Of a DNA stretch of 64,000 nt, positions 31,853 to 46,374 are shown one piece after another. The stretch covers positions 1 to 64,000 of the forward strand of contig CALSCR010003217.1 of NCBI GenBank assembly GCA_943704495.1, in the 5' to 3' direction. The stretch is from Pigoraptor chileana (taxonomy: Eukaryota; Opisthokonta; Filasterea). The stretch's first letter is position 1. Every line of letters begins with the position of its first letter. The notes below the pieces were generated by a model, which worked only from the letters and a program-made list of their open reading frames with translations, was not told the DNA's origin and made no database searches. The position numbers and the translations under genes are program-made.

Positions 31853-33892
31853 TCACGCTTGTGACTGGGAGGCAAGCCGCTTCAGTGATGCGTTTTCGTT
31901 TCGTAGAGATTCGTTTTCTAATTTCAGTGCGTTGACCTGTCTTCGAAGGTCATCCTGCGGACGAAAGTGGGGAAATGGCATGCACCACACAACTCAGTTA
32001 TCGCTCAACGCAACGCACATGCAGCCCAATTGTGGTCTTCGGTTGACTCACCAATGTGTCAAGGACACGGGAATGGTCTTTAGGACTGTGGAGGAATGGA
32101 ACAAACAGAATTCAGGTCAGTGTCTTAGGCTATCTATACCCATGGACGGCACATGGAAGAACCAGAGAGAATCAGAATTCCAGACATCAGCGCAAATTCA
32201 CCTCCTCACGGATGAGGGAGACAGACCCAGCGATCGCCAACAGAGCCACTCCACTTACCCGCCGGCATCGTCATCCTGTGGCCTTCGCAAGAGTTCCAGC
32301 AGCCGAATGAGCATTTTCTGTTGCTGCACGCCCTGCTGCACGAGCACGTCGATCTTCTGCTGCAGACTGGCTGCGGTCGCCGCACCTGATCCCGCAGATG
32401 GCCTCCCCGCCGCCAATGCGCCCCCCGTTCCCACACCGTGCGCGTTACTGGGCTGCGATGACTGCGCCTGTCCCTGCCCCTGCTGGCCCTGCATGTCCGC
32501 TCGCGTTGCAACCCCGAGGGCGAATCCGTCTGACCGCTCCTGCTCGTGGCCGCCAGCTGCGGCGTCAAACGATGACGCATCACCAGCGATGGCGGGGGGC
32601 GGTAATGCGACGAGGTCACGTGGATCACCATCGGCCCTTCCTCTTCCCAGCGACCCGTCCAATGCCATCAACGTGGCAGGCTGTGTGGGCGATCCCGGTG
32701 GCGTCCCAGTACCTCCAGCTGCGAGCGACTTGCGAGCTGCGGGGGGGGCAGCCCGCCCCGTGACGGGCGGCGCAGCCACACCAGTTTGGGTCGGTGCTGC
32801 AGCATTCGACAGTGAGGGCGAAGCAAACGAGGAGGGCGCGTGCGAGTGGCCCAATGCCGAGGGGGGTGCACCGGATGATAATGATGATGATGTTGAAGAC
32901 GACGGCGGCGGGGGCTGTTGGGTCGCGGGTGGTTGCGTCGCTGGAGTCGCTGCTGACAATTGCGTGGGCTGTTGCACCGACGCCGGCCCCGACGCGTTGG
33001 GCAGCTCGACACAATCGCGCACCGTGAACCGGCCGCGCTTGTAGCGCACCGGATTCATGAGCGACTGAGCTTTGGCACGTGGCTTATCGTCGCCAACATC
33101 AACTATGAGGAAGCGCCGAGGTCGCATACGCGGAGCGGCAGTGCCCTCGTCTCCGGAGTTTACATCCTTTACATGAAAACGAGTCCGGCGCGCAGGCGCA
33201 CCTGCCTCATCCGACTCGTCGTCGGCATCAATGTGAGAGGAGTCCATCCGCATGTTCAATTCTTTCGGCTCCTTATCGGAAATTTGCGCAACGCCTTGTC
33301 GTTCAGTGTCCTCGGGGGCATTCTCCGACACACTAAGATCTGTCGCACGTTCAGCTGAACCAAGAGCCCGTAAAGCACAAAGGGCATTTTTAGAAACATT
33401 ATCAACAAAAAGAGAGATGCCCACACCATCTGGCTTAAGTACATGCCCACCTGCCCTTGAGTCTGAAACCAGGCTGTCGTCCTCCACTGTTTCGACAACA
33501 AAGCGCCGCGCGGGCACATTGTCGGCTCCCACAGGTAGGCCATCACTAGGGACCACAGAAGAACTTGCCATAGGTTCCTCGATGTAATCGGCGGAGAGCT
33601 GTTCCTCCTCCTCCTCCTCTTTAACATTCACAATGCGAAAGCGAGCAGGCTTGTTCCCTGCTACTGCTGCAGCGGCCATTGAAGATTCCGCCGGAACAAT
33701 GGCAGGCGCAGCAATTGGCTCAGCTTCGTCGCGTGCCATACTACTAGCCCCTTCATTCGGCGGACGCGAAGCACTCGAATCACCAGCCATTTGCGCTGCA
33801 GTCGCATCGGCTGTCGGCGGCGCAGGCACAACATCCTCAACAACATGAATCTCAAACCGCCGCCCCACACCGGACATTACCGGTGTCTCCAT
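31853..33892 (-). CDS. TSC22-like zipper protein with six RFx[VI] docking motifs
   Basis: Exons 33892-32259, 32085-32052 and 31954-31853 give 589 residues. Six motifs fit RFx[VI]: RRFEIHVVED near 11, ARFRIVNVKE near 83, RRFVVETVED near 129, TRFHVKDVNS near 237, RRFLIVDVGD near 259 and GRFTVRDCVE near 287. Motifs of this type bind the CCT domains of OSR1/SPAK and WNK kinases. A Pro/Ala/Ser/Thr-rich disordered region fills 300-500. The C-terminus is a coiled coil ending in LRRQVNALKLENESLRNENA then SLKRLAS. This matches the TSC22 box (LxxQ[IV]xxLxxxNxxLxxENxxLKxLAS). The 34-nt exon 2 is required to join phase 2 to phase 0. In animals TSC22D proteins act with WNK and NRBP; a similar scaffold role here is inference. 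Confidence 0.75.
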
Positions 33893-35813
33893 TCGAATTC
33901 CATCAACGCACAAGTCGTCCTGAGAGGATCAGCATACACAATTGCGCAATTATGAATTGTGTTGTATCTCAGACGGACCACCAAGATCCAAGTCAAAACA
34001 CCGAGCGGACCTTCAACTTGATCTGCTAGCAGCTGACAGTGACTACTATTTCGGTTAGTGTGCACCCCTTTGTAAATTTGCCTAAGCTTTGATCCCAAAC
34101 CGAGAAGCCACTCAAATCACGTGACACACAAAACCCCCATTTCGACATCAGATACCAACAACACGGCCGTTCTTCTGCAGGAATCGGTTCTCCCGCTAAT
34201 TAAGGAGACTAACAAGCACTAACTTCCCTTTGGTTCTCGCCAGTTTAAGTGAAAATTGCGGGAACATAATTTGTCGGATGTTTTAAGCAAGGGTCTTGGA
34301 TGTTAATAAGTGCTCGATTTATTGGTTGCTATCTACCCGGGTCTATCCAGTCTATCTGTTGGCAAGTCATAAAAGTCTGCATGAGCCATCGGATTGAAGA
34401 ATTGGATAGCAAACTCCTGAGTATGTCCATTACCCTGCGACGATTTACCACTGCCGTATTTGCGGATTCCAAAGATAATGAAAGGCCTGTGTCGCAATAG
34501 CGTGTGATGTCGTTTTTTATTTGTGCATGAAAAGAAGAAAAAGCACCCCGTCGCACCTTCAACTTCCAAAATAATTTGGTCAACCTTCCAGCAAGTTGAA
34601 GCAAGCCAAAGCTTTTCTAAGACAACACACCCTTACAGGACACGGCCAGTATATAATAATACGTATATTTTTCTCACTTGACATGTCAGCGAGGAAAATT
34701 CGTTCTGTCTATTGTGTAGTATGTGCATGTGTTTGATTTAGTCTCTTGATAGATGCGACAGATGAGAGTGCTCATACACTCATCGAAATAAAGGAGGCTG
34801 TCTGATCAAATGAAATGTTGTGTCGAAAACCTGAAGAAGAAAAAATTAATGCATCATCATCGTATGGAAGAAAAAAACACTGTTACACAGATCTGCTTTA
34901 TACCGTATTATTGTATAACGCAGCAAATAGCAATCAATAGCAAACATACACAAAAACACAAATATCCCACAGTTTTAGTATATAAAACTCAAACAAGAAT
35001 TATATGCGATAATGAAAAAATGATGCACTACTACTGATAAATACGTACGCACACATAACGCACGAAATATTATATTAAGTTTTACCCGTTCGTGCATACT
35101 CTTCTTGAAAAATGATTTGTACATGGCATTAGGACACAAAGAAAAAGAAAAAATTATGCCTTATTAGAAAATGAGACGAATCCATGATCAAAACTCTACA
35201 TCTTAATAAAAACAATCACGAAGGAATGTTCAATTTCAGAATTCAAACGATTGTGCACTAAAATTTGCGCAGCACGTGGAAGAGAACTATCAAAATACAT
35301 GTGTGCATAGTTCGAACAAGTATTAGGTTGGGATCAAGGATTCTCAAGGGATATGGGGACCCTTGGATGGGACGAGCCCGTCAGGGTTTCAAGTTTTCCG
35401 GGAATGCGCTTTTTTTTTTGTTGGGCAGGCACTCCACGAGGGGGGCAGTCACGTGTCACGTGAGTACATCTCGGCTCTGAGTAGTGCCCCCGAGTCAAAA
35501 CAACGTTACAAACGTAAAAGATCAAGACAGCGAAAGGAAGGATAGATTTTTTAAGATGACTTCAACTTTATATTTCATTGTGTGTTCGTTGCGTATGCTC
35601 AATCGTCTTGACGCTGATGGGGTGTGCACAAAGACGAATGGCGAGTGGTGGGTGGGCGGGGAACGTCCGGATGGGCAGTCGCAATATTATCTTCTGCGTC
35701 CTAAGCATAGAAGATAACGCAAGATTCAGCGGTCTATTCTCCTCAACAGTCCATTTACTAAATACATGCACACAGAGTAAGTGAAATTGCAATTTTATAA
35801 AATTGACTTGCCT
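33893..35813. other. Long AT-rich intergenic gap
   Basis: This 1.9-kb gap is the longest in the window and lies between two minus-strand genes. From about 34640 to 35330 the base composition falls well below the surroundings, with many A/T runs. Open frames are short and resemble nothing known. CACGTG occurs near 34117 (about 225 bp before the TSC22-like start) and twice at 35449-35463. I see no tRNA or repeat unit. Confidence 0.6.
35449..35463. promoter_or_regulatory. Palindromic double CACGTG site
   Basis: TCACGTGTCACGTGA is a 15-bp near-perfect palindrome with two E-boxes seven bases apart. CACGTG is the classic bHLH-zip site. It lies about 1.5 kb upstream of the TSC22-like start and 350 bp beyond the eIF2A stop, so its target is unclear. 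Confidence 0.3.
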
Positions 35814-38800
35814 TCAACGGTTGAGTTGCGATTCCAATTCTACCAGTTCGGCGCGCAGAGCAGCCTCAGTCTCTAGCTTTTGAAGCTGAAAATGGAAATG
35901 CAAGGAAACGTGTGAGACATCTTACATGTGAGGCTTATTGCGACTTCTCACTCAAAACCCACCTGATTCACTTCCAGATTTTTGCCCGACCGCTTTTCTT
36001 CGCGTAGGACCTCAATCTGCTTGAGTTTCTTCGTGAGGTTTTTGATCTTCTTTGCAAGTTCCGGATCTTCGGTGGCAGGCGCGATAGGTGATTGCGCCGG
36101 TGATCCTTGAGTGTGTGCCTGGGTCGCTGTTGGTACCGGTGGTTCGCCCTCTCCTTTGGCCTTGGCCTCCCTCTTCTTTTTGTTCTTGAGAGCAGCCTTG
36201 GACAACGTTTCGGCTGATTGTGCGATGAATGCGTATTAGAGCACGGAGCGAATACCGTCATACTAGGAGGGGAAGCAACTCCAACTACGGTACCACTCAC
36301 CTTGCGCAGGGGCCGCATCGAGCCTTTTCGGCGCCTCAAGTTCGTGCTGTTGTAAGCAGTGTCACCAATGCAAAAAGTAAACGGAGTTCAATAGAAACGA
36401 CTTGTGCCTGTGTCTACTCGTGCGGAAGTCAAAAAACTCAGGCAGCATAGCAAACGCACACGACGACGCCCACCAGCTTTATCGACGGTTGCGAGGGAGC
36501 ATCAGTTCCACGCAAATGGGGCGGTCGATACGCAGCCGGCTTCGATGCTGCGAAAACCGAACATTAGTCAAGGTCAACTCCAGATTCAACAGCCGCGCGT
36601 GTGGTCCACCATTTCAAAACTACACTTTGTGATCCTTGCTGTAAATACAAGACATTTGTCCACATCGACGGCGGCCGAACTGCGTACCTTGCTGCACCAA
36701 GGGCTGCACTGACACGGCGGCAGCCACGACTGAGGGGATCACTGCCGCCGGCATGGAGCGCGGCTGCCATCTGGCCTGAAATTGCATAAATTGGGCAACC
36801 ACATGCCGAGTCCTTGAAATTCAGTTTTCAGAGACCCCATCCTTCTCTCTATCTGTGTCTATGACAAAAGTCATGACTTTGGCTCCTGCCTCTCGAATTA
36901 TCCCTCGATATTGCCTTGATGTCTTGTGAAGAACGAGCCAAATCATGAAGACATAAATCATGTATCACATACACACAGAGACACACACACACAAACTCTC
37001 TTCCCTGTCATAGCGCCCAAGACACTGCCTTGAATCCTACATCTCTCTCTCCTAGGTGTTCTGATAACTGGGCCACTAGCTCTCTCACTCTCATTATTCT
37101 CTCATTGCTATTCCATAAAGTGTAATGCTCCTGAAGACAAACAACGAGCAGAACAAGGCGTACAAGTGCCCACCTCCCACAGCTCCTGGCACTGGCCCGA
37201 CGCCACTTGCTGCGAAAAGCGCCAAACCTTATATCTGTTGCACAAACCGGAGCCATTACAGCGTCATTGCGATCAGTGTGATGACAAGCAAGCTGGCCGC
37301 ACAACTGCCAGCAACAGCGGATGAGCCACCACGATGAGTCCCCATTCAGATTGCACTCCTGGCACGACACAAGTGGCTGCAGCGCGTGCCCACCCATTGC
37401 CAACACGCAGCCGCGGGGAAGTCGTGCACGTGAGGATGTGTGTCCCGTCAGGACACCATTCCGTGTGAGTCGAGTCGCTCGCTTGACACTTGGCAAAAAC
37501 AGAAAGCTTCCGACGGTCCCAGAATTCCTGTGCGTTGGAAAGAGTCTCAGAGACGTTAGCAGGATTGGATGGATAAACGCTGACTTGTAACCATTCAAAG
37601 TGCTGCGCCACTTTGGCAGATTACGAGAGGATGTCAAACGAAACACGCAGCACACAAACAAACCATCTCGCCCCGCAGATTCCCGAACCCGCCCAGCATG
37701 ATCACTGCGAGCAATAAAAAAACACCCACAACCAGTCAATTCACAAGCGAAGGAAGCGATAAACGTGTGACAACAACCTCGACGTCGAACAGAGAACACT
37801 TCAAAGCGAACAAAATGAGTCCACGCACCATTTCCGTGTGGGTTGTATTGGACAGTGTTGCGTGACCCAGTCCCAAAGTCGAAAATGGGCTTGCATGTAT
37901 GGTCGTACAGTGTTGCTTTGGCCGGCATGACTGACACGGACAAAACAAGAAAGACACATCAATGAGACATGCATGCAGCCACATCCCAATGCGAGTATAA
38001 TACCAACAAGACACACGCAACAAAGTCAACGCACTTACATCCATAGACCACCACAAAATCCTTGCTGTCGGGGCTCCAGGCATAATCATAAATGGGGCCC
38101 TCTTTGCCTGTAGGAACAAGTATCCGTACGAACAGTAGAGTGGTGAGCAGCGGATTCAAAAGCAAGGCGACCCTATCCAAGAGCTAATCGACAATAAAGT
38201 GCACCCACCCAGCTGAATGTTCGCGTCGTAGTCGCCACCTGCACGAAGGAGATAGAGGCATGTCTCTCCATAGTATGATTTTCCGGAGGTGTCGACATCC
38301 GTCTGGGCGAAAATGAGAATGGCAGAACCTGCAAAAGATCGACGGAGGCATAAGTCTCAACATATCTTGCGACACGCAATCGCATAAAAACTGCGATGCA
38401 TGATGAAAGGGTACGCCATACGCACACACACACCACACACAATACACACACGCACGCACCGGCAGGATTCCACGACAGGACGACCTTGTCCGCCTTGTAG
38501 AACGACTTCGACGCAATGGGTGCCCCTTGGGAAAGAGCCGCAGCGTTATACAGCTTGACAGTGGACGGGGCACCCTGATGCAGTGAAAATACAGGACAAC
38601 CAGGTAAACATGTGAAAATATATGCACACCCACACCACATAATATTTTCACCCCAAATAGTGAGTAACCGATGTGCGAGATCACGTAACGCACCTTTGAG
38701 CCAGGTACAAAGACAGCCAGCTTGTGCGGACCCGATGGCCCTTGGCTGACAGCTATTTTGGCCGCGCCGGGGGCTTCCAGACGAGTCACAATGCCTGCGC

Positions 38801-39893
38801 AATGTCAGCGAGAACACGTGAGCGAGGCTCAGCATCTCACAGGCAATGCATGGCTCATGGGGGGACACGGGACTGATTTTACCTTTGATGAAATTTTTTG
38901 GTTCGTATGCATGAACTTCGCCGGTGCCAAGACGAATCATTGCATTTTCATCAGGCGTCCATTGCGGCTCCCTGCATACAAGAGGAATCATCAGTGTGAC
39001 AGTTCAACAACAGTTGAAGACACACATACACAACACAGAAACACAGGTACATGTATACATGCGGCACGGGCACACAGCATCGACACACACACACACACAC
39101 ACACACACACCCATTCACTCTCAAGGCTCACAAAACGTTGCAGTACACTGCACCACTGTCGAACCAAACTCACCAGTCCTCAGAGCGTCGAGAGATGAAC
39201 CTATGAACTTGTTCTCCGGTCTCCAAAGACCAGACATTGACGTTATCCTTTGGCGGCGCCCCATCCATCCCGACACCTGCCAAACAGAAAGACAGTGACT
39301 CACCGAATCTCACATAGAACACAACAGTATTGCATAAACAAAAAGTGCATACAAGTTTACAAACCTGCGTATCGCTCCCACGTGACAAGAAAGGATCCTT
39401 TGGGAGAAAAGACAAGTTGAAGAACATTTGCCTGCGGAATGACACGGGCGATTGCGTTCCCCGAAATATTCCAGATGACAACTCTGCGAGTCGTGATGAC
39501 CGATTGTGCCCGTGAGCAACGAACTTCAAGGATACGAAGACGAGCCAGTCAGCAGACAACACAAAAATATGCGCACCTTGATCCATCGCTTGACGCCAGC
39601 AGATTGCCGTCCGGGCTAAATTTCGTGCACTTTTGAGCAGCGCCAAACTCGCTGAGCGGTGACAGGAGATGAAATCACAATAGGGAATACATTCAAGTCC
39701 GTGTCGCACGGAGTCAATGAAAATGCTGCATGAGAGCAAACGGATACACGTTGTTCATTTTAAAGCACAACGACACGAACGGAACACTTAAGTCGATACC
39801 TAGGCGGTTGGGAGAGCCGTCCAGTGCCCCACCAACCACGGCAAGACCATCACTTGCGCGCAGAAAGAAGCAGGGGCCACTCAAAGACGCCAT
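35814..39893 (-). CDS. EIF2A: Eukaryotic translation initiation factor 2A (eIF2A)
   Basis: Non-canonical initiator-tRNA and ribosome factor, 589 residues (human 585). Nineteen exons: 39893-39800, 39725-39710, 39651-39577, 39483-39365, 39276-39174, 38971-38883, 38794-38694, 38574-38460, 38328-38209, 38107-38039, 37930-37829, 37704-37664, 37527-37394, 37234-37174, 36775-36688, 36547-36474, 36346-36301, 36213-35963, 35885-35814. The WD40-type propeller has KADKVVLSWNPAG, YGFMPAKATLYDH, FDFGTGSRN, GGFGNLRGEM and EWCPDGTHILT. Then come AAYRPPHLRG, SKAALKNKKKREAKAKG and the C-terminal coil KKIKNLTKKLKQIEVLREEK. The 16-nt second exon is needed for phase and length. The 398-nt intron at 37173-36776 holds repeat copy A. 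Confidence 0.95.
37005..37085 (-). repeat. Dispersed tRNA-like repeat, copy A (fullest)
   Basis: On the minus strand this 80-nt stretch has an A-box-like TGGCCCAGTTATC (37075-37063). A B-box-like GGATTCAAGGC (37037-37027) lies 38 nt further on. It ends AGTGTCTTGGGCGCTATGAC. This is the anatomy of a tRNA-derived SINE head. It sits in the longest eIF2A intron. Related pieces occur at 7024, 9711 and 16381. Confidence 0.45.
39082..39111. repeat. (CA)n microsatellite in an eIF2A intron
   Basis: About 15 perfect CA units in the intron between the exons at 39174 and 38971. A second CA-rich tract lies at 38420-38459, directly beside the donor of another eIF2A intron. Confidence 0.9.
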
Positions 39894-41131
39894 CTTGTTG
39901 GCTCAAAACAAAAAACGCCTCTAAATCACAGTAAAACCTAAGTTAAGTGTTCAAGTTTATACGACTCAATACTGAGGCCGCAAAGCGGCACGTGGGCAGA
40001 CATGACGTCATTGCAGTTCCATTTTCGCGGCCTACGAAGGCGGCCAAAAACTGGACTACTGGCATAATTGAGAGCTGCATCTCGGCTGCTTCGTGTGGAA
40101 GGGAGGCAAGGCATGGGAGCCATGCCAATATGCCGAATGGAGTGGAGGAGTAAGCGTGGGCTTAGTGGTTCATTGCGATCGGTTCAAGACTGCACGAGCC
40201 ACGGCTTGTATATCCGGCATCAAGTCCGTGATTTGGGTTCACTGTTCACTGCTATAGTCTGAAACCGAGACTGCAGATATTTACTGAGCTTCCAAAGAGG
40301 CTGAATATTCCAACGCTGTCTCGCTCTGCTCAACTCCATGCCAAAAACCTTCCGCCTTCGTCAGCGCATGCAAAGCCACCACATCTATTTTGGTATGATG
40401 TCAGCGGAGCACTGCCCAGTGCTCAGCTGGAGTGTCAGCGTTCAACTAACTGAAAAAACCAGACAGAAAGGTTGGCAGTCTCCGCATTGCAAGCCAGAGC
40501 TGCTTCAAGTTTGCCGGATTAAGCGCCATAGATCGTGACCAAACGCTTGAGAGATGCGGCACGTTGGATGTGGGTGCACTGATAAGACGGCACACCATTT
40601 CTGAATTGCAACAGCACTCAAAGAATTAAATTGCGCGATATTTACATGTTAAACTTAAAATTAAAGGAGCATTTCATAAGAGCGCTTTAGGGAGATTTCC
40701 GTCAGTAGTGATACTCTGATAACTGTGAAAGGCCGTCAGTTCGTTAGTCAGACTAAGACTTAGAACGTTGTGTTTTTCGGATTGTATCCCTCCACCCAGC
40801 CGTCAAATGTATTGCAGTGGCCCCCCGAAATATGTGATGATTCCGCTACTTCCTCAAGTTATGTGCGCCGGTAGTCCGCGGAACCCACCCTTGTGTGCTG
40901 GTCAAAGTAGACCACACACAAGAAGAGTGATTGACACGTTGCAACAGGACAGTTTCAGTCTTCAAAAGTGAAGAAGACATCTTTTCAGATTCAAGTCTTG
41001 TTGATATCCTGAATCGCACTGATTCTCTCAAACCGATTTGAAGGGAAAATTTCGTGGACTTCTTATTCGCACGTTCCGGCATTGCGTGCTGTACCGTTTG
41101 TTTTTTGGTTCACCTGTAAGGGGTTGCCAAA
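39894..41131. other. Divergent intergenic region, eIF2A / ATG3
   Basis: These 1238 bp separate divergent starts. The stretch holds a CACGTG near 39991, about 100 bp before the eIF2A start, and an 18-bp inverted repeat at 40407-40424 (GAGCACTG, CC, CAGTGCTC). No exon was recognised. Confidence 0.5.
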
Positions 41132-42786
41132 ATGCAGTTTGTGCAGAGCAAACTGCTTGGAATCGGCGAGTTTCTCACACCGGTTCTGAAGGCATCTAAG
41201 TTTCAAGAAACAGGCGTTCTCACACCGGAAGAGGTAGGACTGTTAATGAATTCTGGCTCTCTTGGTCGTCGTATGGTGCGGAGGCTTACAGGTGGTATGA
41301 TTCGCATTCCCTTTTTGGATTCAGTTCGTGGCCGCGGGAGACTTTCTCGTGTTCAAGTGTTCAACGTGGGCATGGTACGTATCGTTCTATCAAACATTAT
41401 TTCGCGCTGTGCCGTGAGTACGCGGTTGTGACGTGTTGTAAATTCTCAATTCCATGTGGTTCGTGTATGAATGTATGCAGGGAAAGTGGCGAAGATTCGA
41501 AGCGCAGGAGCTATCTCCCTCCTGATAAGCAGTACCTTGTTACTCGGAATGGTGCGTATCGTGCGCCTCTTTTTATTTTTTGCTTTTGTGGCGTTATGGT
41601 GCTCTCGTGCTGACCCACTGTTCTCGTTCTCTTGTGTTAATAGTGCCTTGTTTCAAGCGCGCAAAAAATATGGAATATGTCGATGAGGAACGAACTATCG
41701 AGGACGAGGACGATGAAGGGGGCTGGATCGAAACACACACTGCAGCTGGGGGTGGGTTGGCTTGTTGTAGCTTGGTAGTGTGACTTGGCGTGGCATAGGT
41801 GCATTGGGATTTCTCTTAGGGTCGACTCAAAAGCACAACACATCGTCCCAACAGCTTCGGATGGGGCCCACGGTGACGAACTGGTTGAGATCACCGCCGC
41901 CCTCGGCAAGGCCGCTGTAAGTTCTGGTCCGACAACGGCCGCGCCCCCTCCAAAGAAGAATGCTTCCACGCCTGCTACTACCGACTGTGATTCCTCAGAC
42001 GATGATGTCCCCGATATGGATGATTACGAAGAAGAGAACTTGGAGGAGGAGGATGCGGTTGGTCTTTTGGAATTGTGTTGTCCAGTTGGTTGTTTGTATT
42101 GGATTCGCATTGTGATTGCAGTGTTGTCGGGTCTGATTGTTCATTTGCTCTCGGTTCCGCCACCACACAGGGTGCACTTCCGGCAAAAACAGAGGCATCG
42201 GAGGGCGTGGACAACATTTTGAAATCCCGAACGTACGACTTGCACATTACCTATGACAAATATTACCAAACACCCCGGCTTTGGCTGTCAGGATATGACG
42301 AGGTTGGTGTGGTTATGCTTTGCCAACAGGCTGCCTCTAGCGACAATTAAATGCGATTATTGTGTGATTGATTATGATTTTACTCATAACTGCATGCTTA
42401 ATGACTACGTGCAGCAACGGAAGCCTCTTTCTGTGGAGGCAACGTATGAGGACTTAAGCCAAGATCACGCCAAAAAGACAGTGACAATCGAAAGTCACCC
42501 CCATCTCTCGCTTTCGCTGCCATCCATTCACCCCTGCCGGCATTCGAACGTCATGAAGAAGATCATCCAGAACGTTGGGCTTTCTGGGGGAGAACTTGGA
42601 GTGCACATGTGAGTGCTGGTGATTGGTTGTGTGTCGTTCATCGCTCTCTACGCAAGCTCAAGCTTACTGTCATCATCATTATCTACATATCGCTCCCTCC
42701 GCAGGTATCTCCTCATCTTTCTGAAGTTTGTCCAGTCGGTCATCCCAACGATTGAGTACGATTACACCCGGGAAATTAGATTTTGA
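41132..42786 (+). CDS. ATG3: Autophagy E2-like enzyme ATG3
   Basis: E2-like enzyme that transfers ATG8/LC3 to phosphatidylethanolamine. Exons 41132-41233, 41325-41374, 41481-41551, 41644-41755, 41820-42057, 42171-42302, 42415-42608 and 42705-42786 give 326 residues (human 314). The N-terminal amphipathic helix region reads [20 protein letters not shown], then [12 protein letters not shown]. An acidic flexible insert follows ([19 protein letters not shown]). The core has [20 protein letters not shown]. The catalytic cysteine is about residue 276 in SIHPCRHS. The end is [20 protein letters not shown]. The donor of exon 4 is weak (GTTGGC) and was chosen by phase. The start codon follows the family consensus directly. 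Confidence 0.95.
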
Positions 42787-43538
42787 TCTTGTTGAGTTCT
42801 GGAAACGCGCTTTATCAACCAAACCGTTCTCGTTTCAAGCCCAATCCAATAACCCAACTTGTTCAGTCCCAATACAACTCCGGATAAACACGGATTGACT
42901 CCGCTTTGGGCTGTGGCATGCTGCAAATGGAAATGGAAATTGATATTGAAACTGAAAGTTAAGTAGGGTTTGCTGCGGTTGGATTGATTACCCCTCTTTT
43001 TGAGTATTGCGTCACTATGGCGGCCGCCATTATTTTGGGCCGCCCGGGGGAGGCCCACACTATGGGCGAGTATCAGACAGCGATGGCGATGCTGATTCCA
43101 CTTGGCCCCGATTGATTTGGTTGATTGGGTTTAATTTCACTATGGAAAATGTATCGCAATTACGGCGTGCTCCACCCGCGATTTTGAGCGCGGATTCGAC
43201 GGTCGCGTGCTCAACCGCCGACACCACGCTGCACACGCACACGCACGCACCGAGGCACATACACACATACACACACGCACACACGCACACACACGCACGC
43301 AGAGGCACACACACACACACACACACATACACACACACACACACACATACACACGGCGGCAATCACCTGCACACTATGCAGGCTGTGCACAGTGAGCACC
43401 GGATGGAGCGCTAACGCCATCGCGGTTTGTGCACACCATAAGAGAACCATATATCTCATTCCATGATCAGTCTCTACTTTGTCCCAGTGCTAGTTTATTT
43501 TATCGTATCATTTTGTTAGGCGCAATCTAGCCGCTTTG
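42787..43538. other. Intergenic region, ATG3 / DDX3
   Basis: These 752 bp lie between tandem genes. They contain the large CA-rich microsatellite at 43231-43354 and a GC-rich palindromic GGCGGCCGCC near 43020. No exon was recognised. Long frames here are only the microsatellite read as Thr-His or Val-Cys repeats. Confidence 0.55.
43231..43354. repeat. CA-rich microsatellite upstream of DDX3
   Basis: About 124 bp of (CA)n interrupted by CG and TA dinucleotides. It ends 184 bp before the DDX3 start codon. Confidence 0.95.
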
Positions 43539-46185
<2,647 letters not shown>

Positions 46186-46374
46186 GAGTCTCAAATATTC
46201 ATGCGAATGGGTGCGCTGCGGTTTTGCTTTGACTTTTTGGAACTTTGGGTTGCAGCGTGACGCCCATGGACTACATTCGCAGTACAGTAAAATCGACTGC
46301 AAACAGTAATGCGTGTGTTGTGTTTTTTGTTGTTTTTATTTGAAACGACACAGGCGGGATGACAAGAGAGGGAT

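Noticed and set aside
37005-37085. A functional tRNA gene
   Set aside because: The A and B boxes are imperfect, their spacing is short and no cloverleaf with acceptor stem can be drawn, so it is treated as a tRNA-like repeat only.
43060-43459. Val-Cys and Thr-His frames of 60-135 codons
   Set aside because: They are the CA/GT microsatellite translated in various frames.
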